A stretch of 46,228 nucleotides of DNA from Acidobacteriota bacterium (GCA_025354525.1 JANXMS010000529.1:1-46228); one strand, 5' to 3'; numbered from the stretch's first letter, positions 35,030 through 44,869 are shown. Made by a program: numbers and translations. The notes: a model not told the origin generated them from the sequence alone.

Positions 35030-36425
35030 GAGGTCCGATAAACTCCGGGTTGGCTTTGCCCGCGTCCTGGGTTGACTTCTTCTTGGGTTTCTTCAAACCC
35101 GCGTCTTTATCATCCTTCGTCACCGGCAGGAAGTCTTCCACCATGTCCGGCATCGTCACCTTCTCGCCCGCCGGCACCGGCCGCACGAACCGCGGTGTAA
35201 CCACCACCAGCAACTCATCGTTCGTTTTCCGAATCGAACGGCTGCGGAAAAGTTGGCCTAAAATCGGCACATCGCCCAGCCACTTCACCCGGCTCAAACT
35301 CTGCACCACCCGGTTGTCGATCAACCCGGCCACGGCAAAGCTCTCTCCGTCCTTCAGAATCACTTCCGTCTCAGCCACCCGCGTCGCCACGGCCGGAATC
35401 AGGAAGCCCTGCAGCGTCACCGCATTCGCATAATCCAGCGAACTGACCTGCGGCCGAACTTTCAAATGAATCGCGCCCGATGCCGTCACCGTCGGCGTGA
35501 AGTCCAACTGAATGCCAAATTTCTTAAACTGAACCGTCACTACTGGCGCCGTCGCGCCACCCGTAGAAGTCGCCGTCAGCGTAGGAAACGGAAATTCGCC
35601 GCCCGCCAGAAAGCTCGCCTGCTTACCTTCCATCGCCAGCAAATTCGGCTCCGCCAGCATCTGCAACAAATTCCGTGACTGCATCGCTCGAATCGTCGCG
35701 CCCAAATTCAAGTCAGGCCGAAACACGAACAAATTCAACAAATCCGAAAAATTCAAGGTCGAATTGCTGAACTCCTGATTCTGAAACTGCAACTGGCTGA
35801 ACCGCGGCGTCGCATACTGTTGCGTACTGCCCAAACCCAACATCTTCTGGTTGCGCGAGACAAAGTTGAAGCCAACTTCTTGCAACGCCGACCGATCAAT
35901 CGAGGCAAACTTCACTTCCAGCAAAATCTGCCGCGGATCGGCATCCGGCGGCACCGTCAGCAAATTTACCACTTTCTTGCTATAGGTCGAGGCAACCGCC
36001 TCTGCCCGCTTGGATTCTTCTACCGACTTCACGGCACCACTCAGAACCATCGTCTCCAGGTTGCCCTGCACCGTCACCGCGCTATCGCCCACGGCATCCT
36101 TCACCGCTTTCCGGATCACATCGTAATCCTGCGCGTCCCCCACCACGTTCACGTTGTAGCGCCGCGGTAACGCACGGTCTTCCCAAACGACAATCGTCGC
36201 CTTGCCAAGCCCCTTCGCGTTCACCATCACTTCGCGCGGAGAAACCACCACCACATCGGCAATCTTAGGCTCCGACGCAGCTACCGTTTTCACGTCGCCA
36301 TCAAACTGAATCAACTCGCCGCGACCGACCGTCAAGGTCATGTCTCTGGCCGGACCCGCTTGGCCCCACGTTTGCACGCAGAGGATGAAGAGGGAAATTA
36401 AAAGGGAGGGGGGCTTCAAACGCAT
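35004..36425 (-). CDS. cpaC: Tad pilus outer-membrane secretin CpaC/RcpA
   Basis: 473 aa with signal peptide (LLISLFILCVQTWGQ), an N-terminal BON/pilus-secretin domain (TLTVGRGELIQFDGDVKTV), and a secretin domain with PTLTATST and SFAVAGLIDNRVVQSLSRVK, VPILGQLFRSR, then ELLVVVTPRFVRP, the classic end of secretins. A Lys-rich tail ends the protein. Forms the outer-membrane channel for the pilus. Confidence 0.93.
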   Translation of the reverse strand: MRLKPPSLLISLFILCVQTWGQAGPARDMTLTVGRGELIQFDGDVKTVAASEPKIADVVVVSPREVMVNAKGLGKATIVVWEDRALPRRYNVNVVGDAQDYDVIRKAVKDAVGDSAVTVQGNLETMVLSGAVKSVEESKRAEAVASTYSKKVVNLLTVPPDADPRQILLEVKFASIDRSALQEVGFNFVSRNQKMLGLGSTQQYATPRFSQLQFQNQEFSNSTLNFSDLLNLFVFRPDLNLGATIRAMQSRNLLQMLAEPNLLAMEGKQASFLAGGEFPFPTLTATSTGGATAPVVTVQFKKFGIQLDFTPTVTASGAIHLKVRPQVSSLDYANAVTLQGFLIPAVATRVAETEVILKDGESFAVAGLIDNRVVQSLSRVKWLGDVPILGQLFRSRSIRKTNDELLVVVTPRFVRPVPAGEKVTMPDMVEDFLPVTKDDKDAGLKKPKKKSTQDAGKANPEFIGPRGHQEPKK

Positions 36426-36436
36426 GGGTTGGCGGG

Positions 36437-37426
36437 CTATTCCTGAAAGGTCTCTTGTACGTGCTTATCGCCACGAAATACGTCAACTACAAATCGCGGC
36501 TTCGGGGGATCTTTCTTCTCCACCGGCTTCGGAGCAGCCACTGGCTTAGTCGGATCAAAATCAGCGCCAATCAAATTGGCCCAAGCCTTATCGTCCCGAA
36601 GGTTGGGAACGCCGCCCGGAGGCCGCGAACGGTTCTGCGCCTGCATCTTCAATCGCTGCGAACGGTACGCACCACCCGGGTCAATCGACTCCGCCGTCAC
36701 CGACGGCGGCTCCGCCGAATCCGACCTCGACTCATCTTTCGGGTTCCGCAGCGCCAGCGAAATCCGCCCTTGGTTCTTGGCAAGTTCTAACACCCGCGAT
36801 TGCTCCGGACTCACGAGCAGCGTCACCGCTCGGCTCTGCCCAGAGTTGACGACCGGGGCTGGCGCCGCCGAGCCACCGCCACCACCCGCCGTCGCCGCAG
36901 GCGCTGAACCCGCCGGTTCCACCGACCGTCCAACCGACAACACAACGACATCTTCCAACACCGTCGTCGTCACCGCTTCCAGCATCGAACCCGGCTTCGT
37001 AAACAAAACATCCACGTGCGATCGAGCCTGAATCAGTCCGCTCGCGCTCGCCGCGTCGTTCACCGAAACCGCCACCGCCCTCTTGCCGATCTCGATCATC
37101 GAAGCCACCCCATCCGCTCCGGAAACACTCGAAAGCCGCGTCGACAGAATCGGCTCGTTCAACGTCAAGGGGTAGAGCAACGTGCGATCAATCCCACTTT
37201 TTTCATCCAGCAATGCGCCCAACGGAGCATCTTTCTCCGCGATCGTAATTTTCTTGAAGTGGATCTTCTGCAACCGCGTACCCGCCGGCAGACTTGCGCT
37301 GGAAGCCAGAACCTGAACGAATTTCTCTTTCTTAGGGGCTACGGTAGCCGAATAAAGGAACCAAGTCAGCAGCGCCGCCGCCACTGCCGCGCCGCCGAAA
37401 ATCATCAGAAGCTTCTGTCGGTCCAT
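36437..37426 (-). CDS. cpaB: Tad pilus periplasmic protein CpaB/RcpC
   Basis: 329 aa. N-terminal membrane helix (LMIFGGAAVAAALLTWFL), then an SAF domain (ASSASLPAGTRLQKIHFKKI, LTLNEPILSTRLS), and RAVAVSVNDAASASGLIQARSHVDVLF, which is diagnostic of CpaB. The C-terminal 100 residues are Pro/Lys-rich and variable. It stabilises the secretin. Confidence 0.88.
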   Translation of the reverse strand: MDRQKLLMIFGGAAVAAALLTWFLYSATVAPKKEKFVQVLASSASLPAGTRLQKIHFKKITIAEKDAPLGALLDEKSGIDRTLLYPLTLNEPILSTRLSSVSGADGVASMIEIGKRAVAVSVNDAASASGLIQARSHVDVLFTKPGSMLEAVTTTVLEDVVVLSVGRSVEPAGSAPAATAGGGGGSAAPAPVVNSGQSRAVTLLVSPEQSRVLELAKNQGRISLALRNPKDESRSDSAEPPSVTAESIDPGGAYRSQRLKMQAQNRSRPPGGVPNLRDDKAWANLIGADFDPTKPVAAPKPVEKKDPPKPRFVVDVFRGDKHVQETFQE

Positions 37427-37517
37427 TAACCTTCCTTAGTCCTTATTTCTGGTCAAACCCCGAGCGGGCGAGCCAGGTACGGTCGATGAGCTGAGAACGT
37501 AATAACACAGGATACCT

Positions 37518-38918
37518 CTAGAAGTTCCGTTCTAGCAGCACAGAAACTTCATCCCGATACCGCTCCCGCCAACCGCTCTCCCGCAACACCTCCACCAGCG
37601 AGTAGCGAACCGGCAAAAGCGCGTGCGTAAACCTATATTTCTCCAAAATCTGCCGAAAACCGGGCCGAACCTCCACCAATTTCACGTACTCTTTCAAAAA
37701 CGCCGCCCCGTAGTAGTCGCTCCGTCCGTCGAAATAAACTGAACGGCCCCGATAGATCAGATAGCCCCCATAGCTGTCGGGCGCCAGCAACCGGGCCTCC
37801 GCCGGCACATGCGCCAAGGCCGCCGTCGGAAATTCGCTCTCTGGAAAAGACGCCGGCGTCCCCAACACCGCCAGAGTCAACAGAGCCAACGCCGGCACCG
37901 CCAACGCCATGCCGTGCACCTGTGCGTCCCACCCTCGCAATCGCCTAAAATATGCAAAAACCGCCGGCCACCGGCCCGCCAGTGCCCCCGAAATGGCCGC
38001 ATTCGCCATCGGTAACCCGGCCAAGGCTAAAATCGGCAGCCCCCGCGCCGAACGCAAACTCATCACCACCAACCCCAACATCCACAGCGCATGGTGCCAT
38101 CGCCCCGCCTGCAACGCACAAACCGCCCCGCCCATCACCAGCAGCATCGCGAATATGATCTGCCCTGCCCCGTCGGCATGAAAGTTGAAGCTCTGAAACT
38201 CCGCCACCCGGTCCAGCAACTCCTTGTTCTGCAAGTAGTGCCAAATGTGCACGTGTACCCCCCAGCCGTAAGGGTTTAACACCGTCGCAACCAACGTTCC
38301 CCCCGCCCACAGCAAACACCGCCAGTCTCGCATCGCATAGCAAACCAACAACGCCGGAAGCAAAATGAAGCTCCCATGAAAATTGGCCCAAACCACCGCC
38401 AGCGGCACCAGCCAAACGTACTTGCCCCGCTCCACCCAATACAGAGCCAGTAGCAGGAACACCCAACTAAACACGTGCGGCCGAGCCAACCAGTGCAACT
38501 GCACACTCGTCAAAAACGGAGCGGCAAACACCGCCGCCATCCCAAACGTCCCCCCCGTCGCCCAATGCAAACGCATCCAAAGCCAAGAGCAGAGCCCGAT
38601 CAGCAGAAGGTACAGCAACGCCACGCCCCGCAGTCCAAACGACTGATGAGCCCGCGCCATCAAAACATCCGCCCCCCACTCCCACGCAAACCAAGGCTCG
38701 CCGGGCTTCGAAAACGACCACGGGTCCACTCTCGGCACCGTCCCCGAGGCAAGCACCCGCTCCCCGTTGCGAATATGCCAACCCGCGTCAGAATCCCGAA
38801 AAAGCTGCGTCGGCGCTTGATACAGCAACAGCGCGTAGAACAGCGTCACCCCTACCAGCAACAGACTCAGATCAGGCAGGAGCCATCGGACCATCGAAGA
38901 TGGCAATCGTGGCTCCAT
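37518..38918 (-). CDS. GT-C-like multi-pass membrane protein in the Tad locus
   Basis: 466 aa with about ten membrane helices. Near the N-terminus is SDAGWHIRNGERVLASGTVP, the pattern of PMT/GT39-like glycosyltransferases with an acidic residue before a His-containing segment. The C-terminal 120 residues are soluble and contain GGYLIYRGRSVYFDGRSDYY. Not a Tad core gene as far as I know; location between flp and cpaB suggests pilin glycosylation, which is only inference. ATG 38918 preferred over TTG 38924. Confidence 0.65.
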   Translation of the reverse strand: MEPRLPSSMVRWLLPDLSLLLVGVTLFYALLLYQAPTQLFRDSDAGWHIRNGERVLASGTVPRVDPWSFSKPGEPWFAWEWGADVLMARAHQSFGLRGVALLYLLLIGLCSWLWMRLHWATGGTFGMAAVFAAPFLTSVQLHWLARPHVFSWVFLLLALYWVERGKYVWLVPLAVVWANFHGSFILLPALLVCYAMRDWRCLLWAGGTLVATVLNPYGWGVHVHIWHYLQNKELLDRVAEFQSFNFHADGAGQIIFAMLLVMGGAVCALQAGRWHHALWMLGLVVMSLRSARGLPILALAGLPMANAAISGALAGRWPAVFAYFRRLRGWDAQVHGMALAVPALALLTLAVLGTPASFPESEFPTAALAHVPAEARLLAPDSYGGYLIYRGRSVYFDGRSDYYGAAFLKEYVKLVEVRPGFRQILEKYRFTHALLPVRYSLVEVLRESGWRERYRDEVSVLLERNF

Positions 38919-38931
38919 GCCCAAGTCGAAG

Positions 38932-39120
38932 CTACTGGCCGGAAGCGCCGATCGAGGTCAGACCCTGAGTGATCGAAGAGTACAAACTCACGACCGCCGT
39001 CGAAAGCTGATTCACCGTTGTGATCAGCGCCAAGCCGACCGCCGCTACGATCAGCGCGTATTCAACCAGGTCCTGGCCGTCTTCTTCTTTCCAAATCCGC
39101 AGCAATAATTGTTTAATCAT
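38932..39120 (-). CDS. flp: Flp-type major pilin
   Basis: 62 aa. MIKQLLLRIWKEEDG leader, cleavage expected after Gly15, then QDLVEYALIVAAVGLALI with Glu-Tyr at mature positions 5 and 6 (residues 20-21), the Flp motif. TAGGAG precedes ATG 39120. The C-terminal part is Ser/Thr-rich, as in other Flp pilins. The only pilin gene in the locus. Confidence 0.92.
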   Translation of the reverse strand: MIKQLLLRIWKEEDGQDLVEYALIVAAVGLALITTVNQLSTAVVSLYSSITQGLTSIGASGQ

Positions 39121-39137
39121 GGGAACTCCTATCCGTT

Positions 39138-40109
39138 TCATCGGGCCGCTTCCGCAGACCCGTTGTTCTGTTTCACGTCCGGCGCACCAAAAGCTACTTT
39201 AAGCCCATGGCCCACCTTTTGCCAAACCGTCGCCTGGGCAGAAGGCATGCCGATGGGTTTCCCATCCGCTACCGACACCAGACGAAGGTTCTCTAAAATT
39301 TGGGGCACATCGCGCCGATATTCCAGCGCGACCTCCAATTCCTTCCGCGCACCCGCCAAATCGCCGCGCGCATACAACAGCGCTCCCACATTACTATGGG
39401 CAATCGCCAAGTCGCTCGCTCGATGGAACTGCGCCATCGCGTCCGTCGGCGCATTCGCCGCACTAATCTCCAGCAGCGCCTGCCCCAAATTGTTCCGCGC
39501 CGTCGTCGAAGCGCTATTAATCTCAATCGCCCGCCGAAACGCGTCCGCCGCCTCGCTGAACCGCCTCTGCAGCATCAGGTTATAACCCAGATTGTTGAAC
39601 AGGTAATCCTGCTTCGCGGTCACCAAAATCGCCCGCCGATGCATCCCCTCACCCTCGCGAAGCCGCTCCGCTTCGTCCAGCAAGATCCCCGCCCACGACA
39701 GCATCTCCACGTTCGGCTTACCCTGCTGCTCCACCAATCCCACCATCAAATCCGCCGCTTCCCCCGGCGATCCCAACTTTCGCAAGCTCTTCGCCAACCG
39801 CTCCGCCGCCAACGTCGATTCCGGAAACCGCTCCACCGCAATCCGATAGTGTTCCATCTCCAACTCCGGATACCCCATCGACCCGTACTCCGCCGCCAGT
39901 TCCAACCGCGCCGTCACATTCCGAGGCTCTGCCGCAATCCGCTGGCGCAATCGCCGCACCCGAACGTTGCCATCCCCCGCGTTCACTGCGTTCAATACCT
40001 GCTGCCGCATCACCGGCGGAAGCTTCGGCTTCTTCATCTTCGCCGTATGCTGATGCCCGCATCCCACCACTGAAAGCATTGCTACGAAAATCAGCGTCGG
40101 CCGGATCAC
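39138..40109 (-). CDS. TadD-like TPR lipoprotein
   Basis: 323 aa from GTG 40109, coupled to the preceding gene by a GTGA overlap. The leader IRPTLIFVAMLSVVGC ends in a lipobox with Cys, so a lipoprotein. Tetratricopeptide repeats follow: ARLELAAEYGSMGYPELEMEHYRIA, LFNNLGYNLMLQRRFSEAADAFRRAI, and NVGALLYARGDLAGARKELEVAL. The position before flp matches TadD of other Tad loci. Residues quoted here are split by the repeats. Confidence 0.8.
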   Translation of the reverse strand: MIRPTLIFVAMLSVVGCGHQHTAKMKKPKLPPVMRQQVLNAVNAGDGNVRVRRLRQRIAAEPRNVTARLELAAEYGSMGYPELEMEHYRIAVERFPESTLAAERLAKSLRKLGSPGEAADLMVGLVEQQGKPNVEMLSWAGILLDEAERLREGEGMHRRAILVTAKQDYLFNNLGYNLMLQRRFSEAADAFRRAIEINSASTTARNNLGQALLEISAANAPTDAMAQFHRASDLAIAHSNVGALLYARGDLAGARKELEVALEYRRDVPQILENLRLVSVADGKPIGMPSAQATVWQKVGHGLKVAFGAPDVKQNNGSAEAAR

Positions 40110-40522
40110 TCCGCCACCTGCCGCTTCTCTAGTTCCAACTCGTCGCCCACCACCGTCCCCGTCCGCGCCGCCATTCCCGCCGGCAACTCCAGCACCGAAT
40201 GCGCCGTCAAGCAAAACGAAATTCGGTACTTCTTCATATCGGGACGAATCTTCAGCACCTTACGCTTCTTGTTCAGATACAAAACGTCGATCGGAAACTT
40301 CATCCCAAATGTGTGGACGCCCTCACAAGGCACAATCCAGAGCCCTTCGCCCGCCGGAAAATCGCTCCGCGGCAACAATCCTCGACGCCGTTTCTCGCTG
40401 GTATCCGCAATATCGGCATTCGCGGCCACGCTCGTGCCCCGGGTCCGATTTGTCACTGCCAGCTTGGTAATCACGATGCGATGGATGTCCTGAACCCCTT
40501 CATGGGGATTTTGTTGCGCCAA
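40106..40522 (-). CDS. DUF192-family protein
   Basis: 138 aa. The DUF192 core is clear: KRRRGLLPR, EGLWIVPCEGVHTFGMKFPID, VLYLNKKRKVLKI, and SVLELPAGMAARTG. Usually exported or membrane-anchored, but no signal is visible from TTG 40522; a GTG at 40474 is an alternative start. It heads the Tad operon here. Function of the domain is unknown; association with Tad loci is seen in several phyla. Confidence 0.85.
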   Translation of the reverse strand: MAQQNPHEGVQDIHRIVITKLAVTNRTRGTSVAANADIADTSEKRRRGLLPRSDFPAGEGLWIVPCEGVHTFGMKFPIDVLYLNKKRKVLKIRPDMKKYRISFCLTAHSVLELPAGMAARTGTVVGDELELEKRQVAE

Positions 40523-40570
40523 TCACGGAAACTTTTGTGGTGCTAATGGGTTAGACTAGCGGATTCGCTT

Positions 40571-43447
40571 ATGCTCCTGCAATCAATACTCATTCGTTTT
40601 TTCGCCCTCCTCCTCATTTTTGGTACTTCTGTGCTCGCCCAAACCGCCGGAGCGACGTTTGGCACGGTCTACAGCCTCGGAGGAACTCCCTCGGATATCG
40701 TCATCGACGAAGTGCGCGGTCGCCTCTATCTCGTCAGCTCCTCCGCCAACCGCATTGACGTCTTCTCCATTCCCGAGAAGCGCGTCGTCAACCGCATTTC
40801 GGTTGGCCAATTTCCCCTCGCAGCCGCCCTCTCGCCCGACAACAACTACCTCTACGTAACAAACACCCAAAGTGCCTCGCTTAGCGTCATCGACCTCGGC
40901 ACCGACAGCGTTATCAACTCCATCTCCCTTCCCGCCCGCCCTGAAGGCGTCTCCGTCGGCTCCGATGGCCGAGCCCTCATCACAACGCAAGGCACCGGTG
41001 CCAACAACGCCCTTAACACCCTCCTCCTCTACGACCGAACCCAACAAACCGGCCAGCAAATCTACTCCGTCCCCTTTCCCCCGCCCATCACCACCCCGAA
41101 CCCCCTCCCGGTCGTCTTCGCCGGACGCCCCGCCACCGCCTTCCCCGGTCGCCTCCTCCGTACCCCAGACGGCAACTTCCTCGTCGGCATGGTCGCCATC
41201 AATCAAAACGCCAATACCGCCCAAACAACCCTCTTCGTCTACGAAGTTGCCTCCGGCACCGTCGTCCAAAGCCGCACCGTCACCGGTCAATCCACCATCC
41301 TTTCCATGGCCCCGGACGGCAGCCGTTTCATGGCCGGCTCCACCCTCTATGACACCGCCAGCCTCGCCGTCATCGGCCAGATGAGCACCGCCAATCTCCC
41401 CTTCTTTGTCGGGGCGGGCTTCAACCCTGGCTTCAATGTTCAGCGCAATCTCGGCGGCAGCAGCTTCAATCGCGCCGGCGAAACCATCTATAGCGCCTTC
41501 AACAACGCCGCGACCACCTCCCGCCCCGTAGCCAACGTCCTCTACGTAGCCAGCGCCAACAACCTCGGCGTCCGCCTCGGCCTCAAGCTTAAGGAATCCA
41601 TTCTCGGCCAGATCGTCTCAAGCTCGAGCGGCGACGACCTCTGGGCTCTCAGCGAGTCCGGCCTCCTCCAACTCCCCATCTCCACCATCTTCGATTACCC
41701 TATCCTCAACCCCGAAACCACGCAGGTTTTCCTCGCCAATGACGAGTGCAACAAAGGCACCGCCCGCGCCTTCGTGCGGATGACCAACCTCGGCAAAGGG
41801 CGCCTCAGTTACAGCATCCCCAACACCACCACCGCCCTCGTCATGCAGGTTTCCAGCGGCCTCGCTCCGTCGTCCATCACCATGACCATGGACTCCGGTC
41901 GCTCCGGCGTCGTCCGACAGCCCGGCACCAACCTCTTCACCAACGCCGGTGGCGGCGGTGGCACCGCCATCAACGTCACCGTCTCCTCGAACGACGCCAT
42001 TAATTACCCCAACTCGATCCGCGTCTACATGAACTACCGCGTCCGCGATCAACGCGGCGTCATCTATCCCATCCCCGTCGCCCTCAACAACGGCGAAGGC
42101 CTCTGGGACATGGTCCTCGACGAACCTCGCGGCAAGCTCTACATGTCCAACTCCGGCTTCAACCGCATCGAAGTCTTCGACACCCGGCGGCAGAAACTCA
42201 TTGAACCCATTGAGGTCGGTCAACTCCCCCACGCCATGGCCATGACCCCCGACGGCAGCACCCTCTACGTCGGCGATTCCGGCGGCGAGTCCATCACCGT
42301 CGTCGACCTCGAATCCCAAAAACTCTCCGGTAAAATCGACTTCCCGCCCATCCCCCGCGTCGGCGGCCAAGCTTCCATCCGACCGCTAGCCCTCGCCTAC
42401 GGCCTCTCCGGCCTACAGTTCATGATGTCGAACGGCACATTCTGGCGCGTCATCGGCAACAAGGCCACCCCCCGCCCCGCCAACAACATCACCCCCATCG
42501 CCATCGGTGGCCCCATCTCCATGGTCGCCTCCCCCGGCGGCGAGTCGATTCTCACGATGGCCGGCAACTCCAACGCCTATCTCTATGACGCCCTCGCTGA
42601 CACTTACACCGCCAGCCGACAGCTCTACGACCAAGCCCCCGTCAGCTACTTCGGCCCCGTCGCTGGTGCCAAAGACAGCACCTACTTCCTCGCCAACGGC
42701 CTCATCCTCAGCCCCTCGCTCGCCGTCGTAGGCGGCAGCGAACGACCCGGCGTAACCCAATTCGGCCCCCCGCCCGCCCCCGGTCAACCCCCCACCCAGA
42801 CCATCGTCTCCAACGGCCAACGCAACATCGCTAGCGTCTACCCGATCGATCAAAAACTATTCCTCCGCATGACCACCCCGGTCCGACAGAATCTCACGAG
42901 CATCACCCGCGACGACGCCCGCCCCACCCTCGAACTCGTCAACATCGAGACCGGCTCGGAAACCGTCATCGCCGTCGCCCCCGAAAACCCCGTCTTCAGC
43001 GTCTTCGGGGCCAACCGCGTCAACGTACCCTCCCGCCAACTCGTCGTTGACAGCCAAGGCAACGCCTACAGCATTGGTGTTAGTGGCCTGAGCGTCATCC
43101 CGGTCTATCCGAACGGCACCGCCCCCCGCCCCGTCATCACGTCCGGCGCCCGCGGCATCGTGAACTCCACCGACGGCTCCCAGAATTTCCGCCCCGGTTC
43201 GTTTATCACGGTCTCTGGTGCCCGCCTCGCGACCCCCGCCGTCGCCGATGCCCTCCCCGCCCCCACCGTCCTCGGCGGCTCCTGTATCGTCATCAACGAA
43301 CTCCCGCTGCCTTTGATCCAAACCGCCGACGGTCAAATCTCCGCGCAGATCCCCGAAAACCTGCTGCCCGGCCCCGCCGTCCTCCAGGTCCGCAGCCTCA
43401 GCCGCGCCGAACAAAGCGACCCCATCGTCATCACCATCCGACGCTGA
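40571..43447 (+). CDS. Large exported beta-propeller protein with TIGR03437-type C-terminus
   Basis: 958 aa, signal peptide LIRFFALLLIFGTSVLAQ. Two blocks of YVTN-like propeller blades (residues 40-380 and about 510-870) contain YLYVTNTQSASLSVIDLG and TLYVGDSGGESITVVDL. Between them is a beta-rich region with repeated Thr. The last 95 residues (FRPGSFITVSGARLA, PAPTVLGGSCIVINE, DGQISAQIPENLLPG) match the TIGR03437 domain characteristic of Solibacter. Surface or secreted; ligand unknown. Divergent from the Tad operon. Confidence 0.85.
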   Translation: MLLQSILIRFFALLLIFGTSVLAQTAGATFGTVYSLGGTPSDIVIDEVRGRLYLVSSSANRIDVFSIPEKRVVNRISVGQFPLAAALSPDNNYLYVTNTQSASLSVIDLGTDSVINSISLPARPEGVSVGSDGRALITTQGTGANNALNTLLLYDRTQQTGQQIYSVPFPPPITTPNPLPVVFAGRPATAFPGRLLRTPDGNFLVGMVAINQNANTAQTTLFVYEVASGTVVQSRTVTGQSTILSMAPDGSRFMAGSTLYDTASLAVIGQMSTANLPFFVGAGFNPGFNVQRNLGGSSFNRAGETIYSAFNNAATTSRPVANVLYVASANNLGVRLGLKLKESILGQIVSSSSGDDLWALSESGLLQLPISTIFDYPILNPETTQVFLANDECNKGTARAFVRMTNLGKGRLSYSIPNTTTALVMQVSSGLAPSSITMTMDSGRSGVVRQPGTNLFTNAGGGGGTAINVTVSSNDAINYPNSIRVYMNYRVRDQRGVIYPIPVALNNGEGLWDMVLDEPRGKLYMSNSGFNRIEVFDTRRQKLIEPIEVGQLPHAMAMTPDGSTLYVGDSGGESITVVDLESQKLSGKIDFPPIPRVGGQASIRPLALAYGLSGLQFMMSNGTFWRVIGNKATPRPANNITPIAIGGPISMVASPGGESILTMAGNSNAYLYDALADTYTASRQLYDQAPVSYFGPVAGAKDSTYFLANGLILSPSLAVVGGSERPGVTQFGPPPAPGQPPTQTIVSNGQRNIASVYPIDQKLFLRMTTPVRQNLTSITRDDARPTLELVNIETGSETVIAVAPENPVFSVFGANRVNVPSRQLVVDSQGNAYSIGVSGLSVIPVYPNGTAPRPVITSGARGIVNSTDGSQNFRPGSFITVSGARLATPAVADALPAPTVLGGSCIVINELPLPLIQTADGQISAQIPENLLPGPAVLQVRSLSRAEQSDPIVITIRR

Positions 43448-43461
43448 TATCATGACCGACG

Positions 43462-44532
43462 ATGCTCTCCCGTCGCCTCTTCACCCTCTCCTCCTCCGCC
43501 GCCCTCTTCGCGCAACGCCCCAATCAGCGCGGACCGGGCCGCAAAATCGACGAGTACGACCCCGCTAACATCAAAATCTCGCACCGGATGCCAATAAAAG
43601 GCCTCTCCGATGACGACCTCCTCTTCCTCCAGCAACTCGGCCTCCGCCACGCCCGCATCGAGTTCGGCTCCGACGCCTCCTACGACTTTATGAAGGCGAC
43701 CCAAACCCGACTCCGCCGCTACGGCATGGAAATCTTCTCCGCCGTCGACTACAACTACCGCGAACTCGACGTCCAACTCGGCCGCGGCCGCCGCGACGAA
43801 CTCATCGAAAAATACTGCCGTTTCCTCACCGATTGCGGCCGCCTCAACATCCCCGTCGCCAACTACGACTGGCACCCAGCCAACACCTACACGACAGCCA
43901 CGATCCCCTCCCCCCGAGGCTACAAAGCCCGCGAATTCTCCGAACCCGACTTCCGCGCCAAGGTCGAAAAACCCGCCTTCGACCGCGAGTACTCCGCCGA
44001 CGATATCTGGGCCACTTATACCTACTTCATGAAGGCCGTCCTCCCCGTCGCCGAAAAGGCCGGCGTCAAACTCGCCCTCCATCCCGACGATCCGCCTCTC
44101 GCCAAAATGAACGGCGTCGCCAAGCTCTTCGTCCATGCCGACGGCTACGCCCGCGCCGAAAAAATCGCCGCCGGCTCCCCCGCCTGGGGCCTCACCTTCT
44201 GCATCGGAACTTGGATGGAAGGCGGCAGCCGAATGGGCAAGGATGTCTTCGAAATGATCGCCGATTACGGCCGACGTAACAAGATCTTCGACGTCCATTT
44301 CCGCAACGTTTCCAGCCCCCTCCCCCGCTTCGTCGAGACGTTTCCCGATGACGGCTACGTCGACATGTACCAAGTCCTCAAGGCCCTCCGCCAAGTCAAA
44401 TTCAATGGCTCCATCGTCCCCGACCACGTCCCCGAATTTGCCGGCGATACCGGCATGCGCCGCGCCGGCGTCGCCTACTGCATCGCCTCCATGCGAGGCC
44501 TCCTCCGCCGAGCCAACGAAGAGGTGGGATAA
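43462..44532 (+). CDS. Exported mannonate-dehydratase-like TIM-barrel protein
   Basis: 356 aa. Leader MLSRRLFTLSSSAALFA looks twin-arginine-like. The barrel carries VANYDWHP, KLALHPDDPP, LTFCIGTWMEGG, VHFRNVSS and GSIVPDHVPEF, the UxuA pattern of metal ligands (His, Cys, Asp, His). UxuA makes 2-keto-3-deoxygluconate from mannonate, but exported forms are seldom tested; it may be a relative with other substrates. Starts 14 nt after the propeller gene stop. Confidence 0.75.
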   Translation: MLSRRLFTLSSSAALFAQRPNQRGPGRKIDEYDPANIKISHRMPIKGLSDDDLLFLQQLGLRHARIEFGSDASYDFMKATQTRLRRYGMEIFSAVDYNYRELDVQLGRGRRDELIEKYCRFLTDCGRLNIPVANYDWHPANTYTTATIPSPRGYKAREFSEPDFRAKVEKPAFDREYSADDIWATYTYFMKAVLPVAEKAGVKLALHPDDPPLAKMNGVAKLFVHADGYARAEKIAAGSPAWGLTFCIGTWMEGGSRMGKDVFEMIADYGRRNKIFDVHFRNVSSPLPRFVETFPDDGYVDMYQVLKALRQVKFNGSIVPDHVPEFAGDTGMRRAGVAYCIASMRGLLRRANEEVG

Positions 44533-44555
44533 CGCTATTATCAGATTAGGAATCC

Positions 44556-44867
44556 ATGCTGTCCCTCCCCCTCGCCCTCCCAAGCAAAACTGAATTCGAT
44601 CAGGCCGTCTCCGAAGTCGTCCCGGAGATGGCACCCGACGTCGTCCACATTCGACACAATATTGCCCAGGATTGGGACGGCGATTGGGCCATCTATTTTC
44701 GAGTTCTCTTGTCTGACGAGGCTTTAACTAAGCTAGGCGAGGTAACGAGTAAAGTCGAGTCGTTGTTGGACCGAAGGCTCGACCCTTTGTCGATGGGCCT
44801 TTTCTCGTACTTCAATTACAGAACTGTTTCCGAGCAAGCGGACCTTCGCGAAGAGTCCTGGAACTGA
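44556..44867 (+). CDS. Small acidic protein paired with a HEPN protein
   Basis: 103 aa. Contains DWDGDWAIYFRVLLSDEAL and SMGLFSYFNYRTVSEQADL, a pattern I associate with short proteins encoded before HEPN proteins, but the family has no function known to me. AGGA precedes ATG. Only 2 nt separate it from the HEPN gene, so the two are translationally linked, as in toxin-antitoxin pairs. It is not a nucleotidyltransferase: no GSxxxG or DxD is present. Confidence 0.65.
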   Translation: MLSLPLALPSKTEFDQAVSEVVPEMAPDVVHIRHNIAQDWDGDWAIYFRVLLSDEALTKLGEVTSKVESLLDRRLDPLSMGLFSYFNYRTVSEQADLREESWN

Positions 44868-44869
44868 CA

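Noticed and set aside
37427-37517. Small RNA or promoter in the gap before cpaB
   Set aside because: Only 91 nt with no hairpin or promoter pattern that I could support.
41618-42370. Long minus-strand open frames within the propeller gene and others such as 43450-44634
   Set aside because: They are Gly/Asp/Val-rich mirror translations of GC-rich coding strands, with no domain and no ribosome-binding site.
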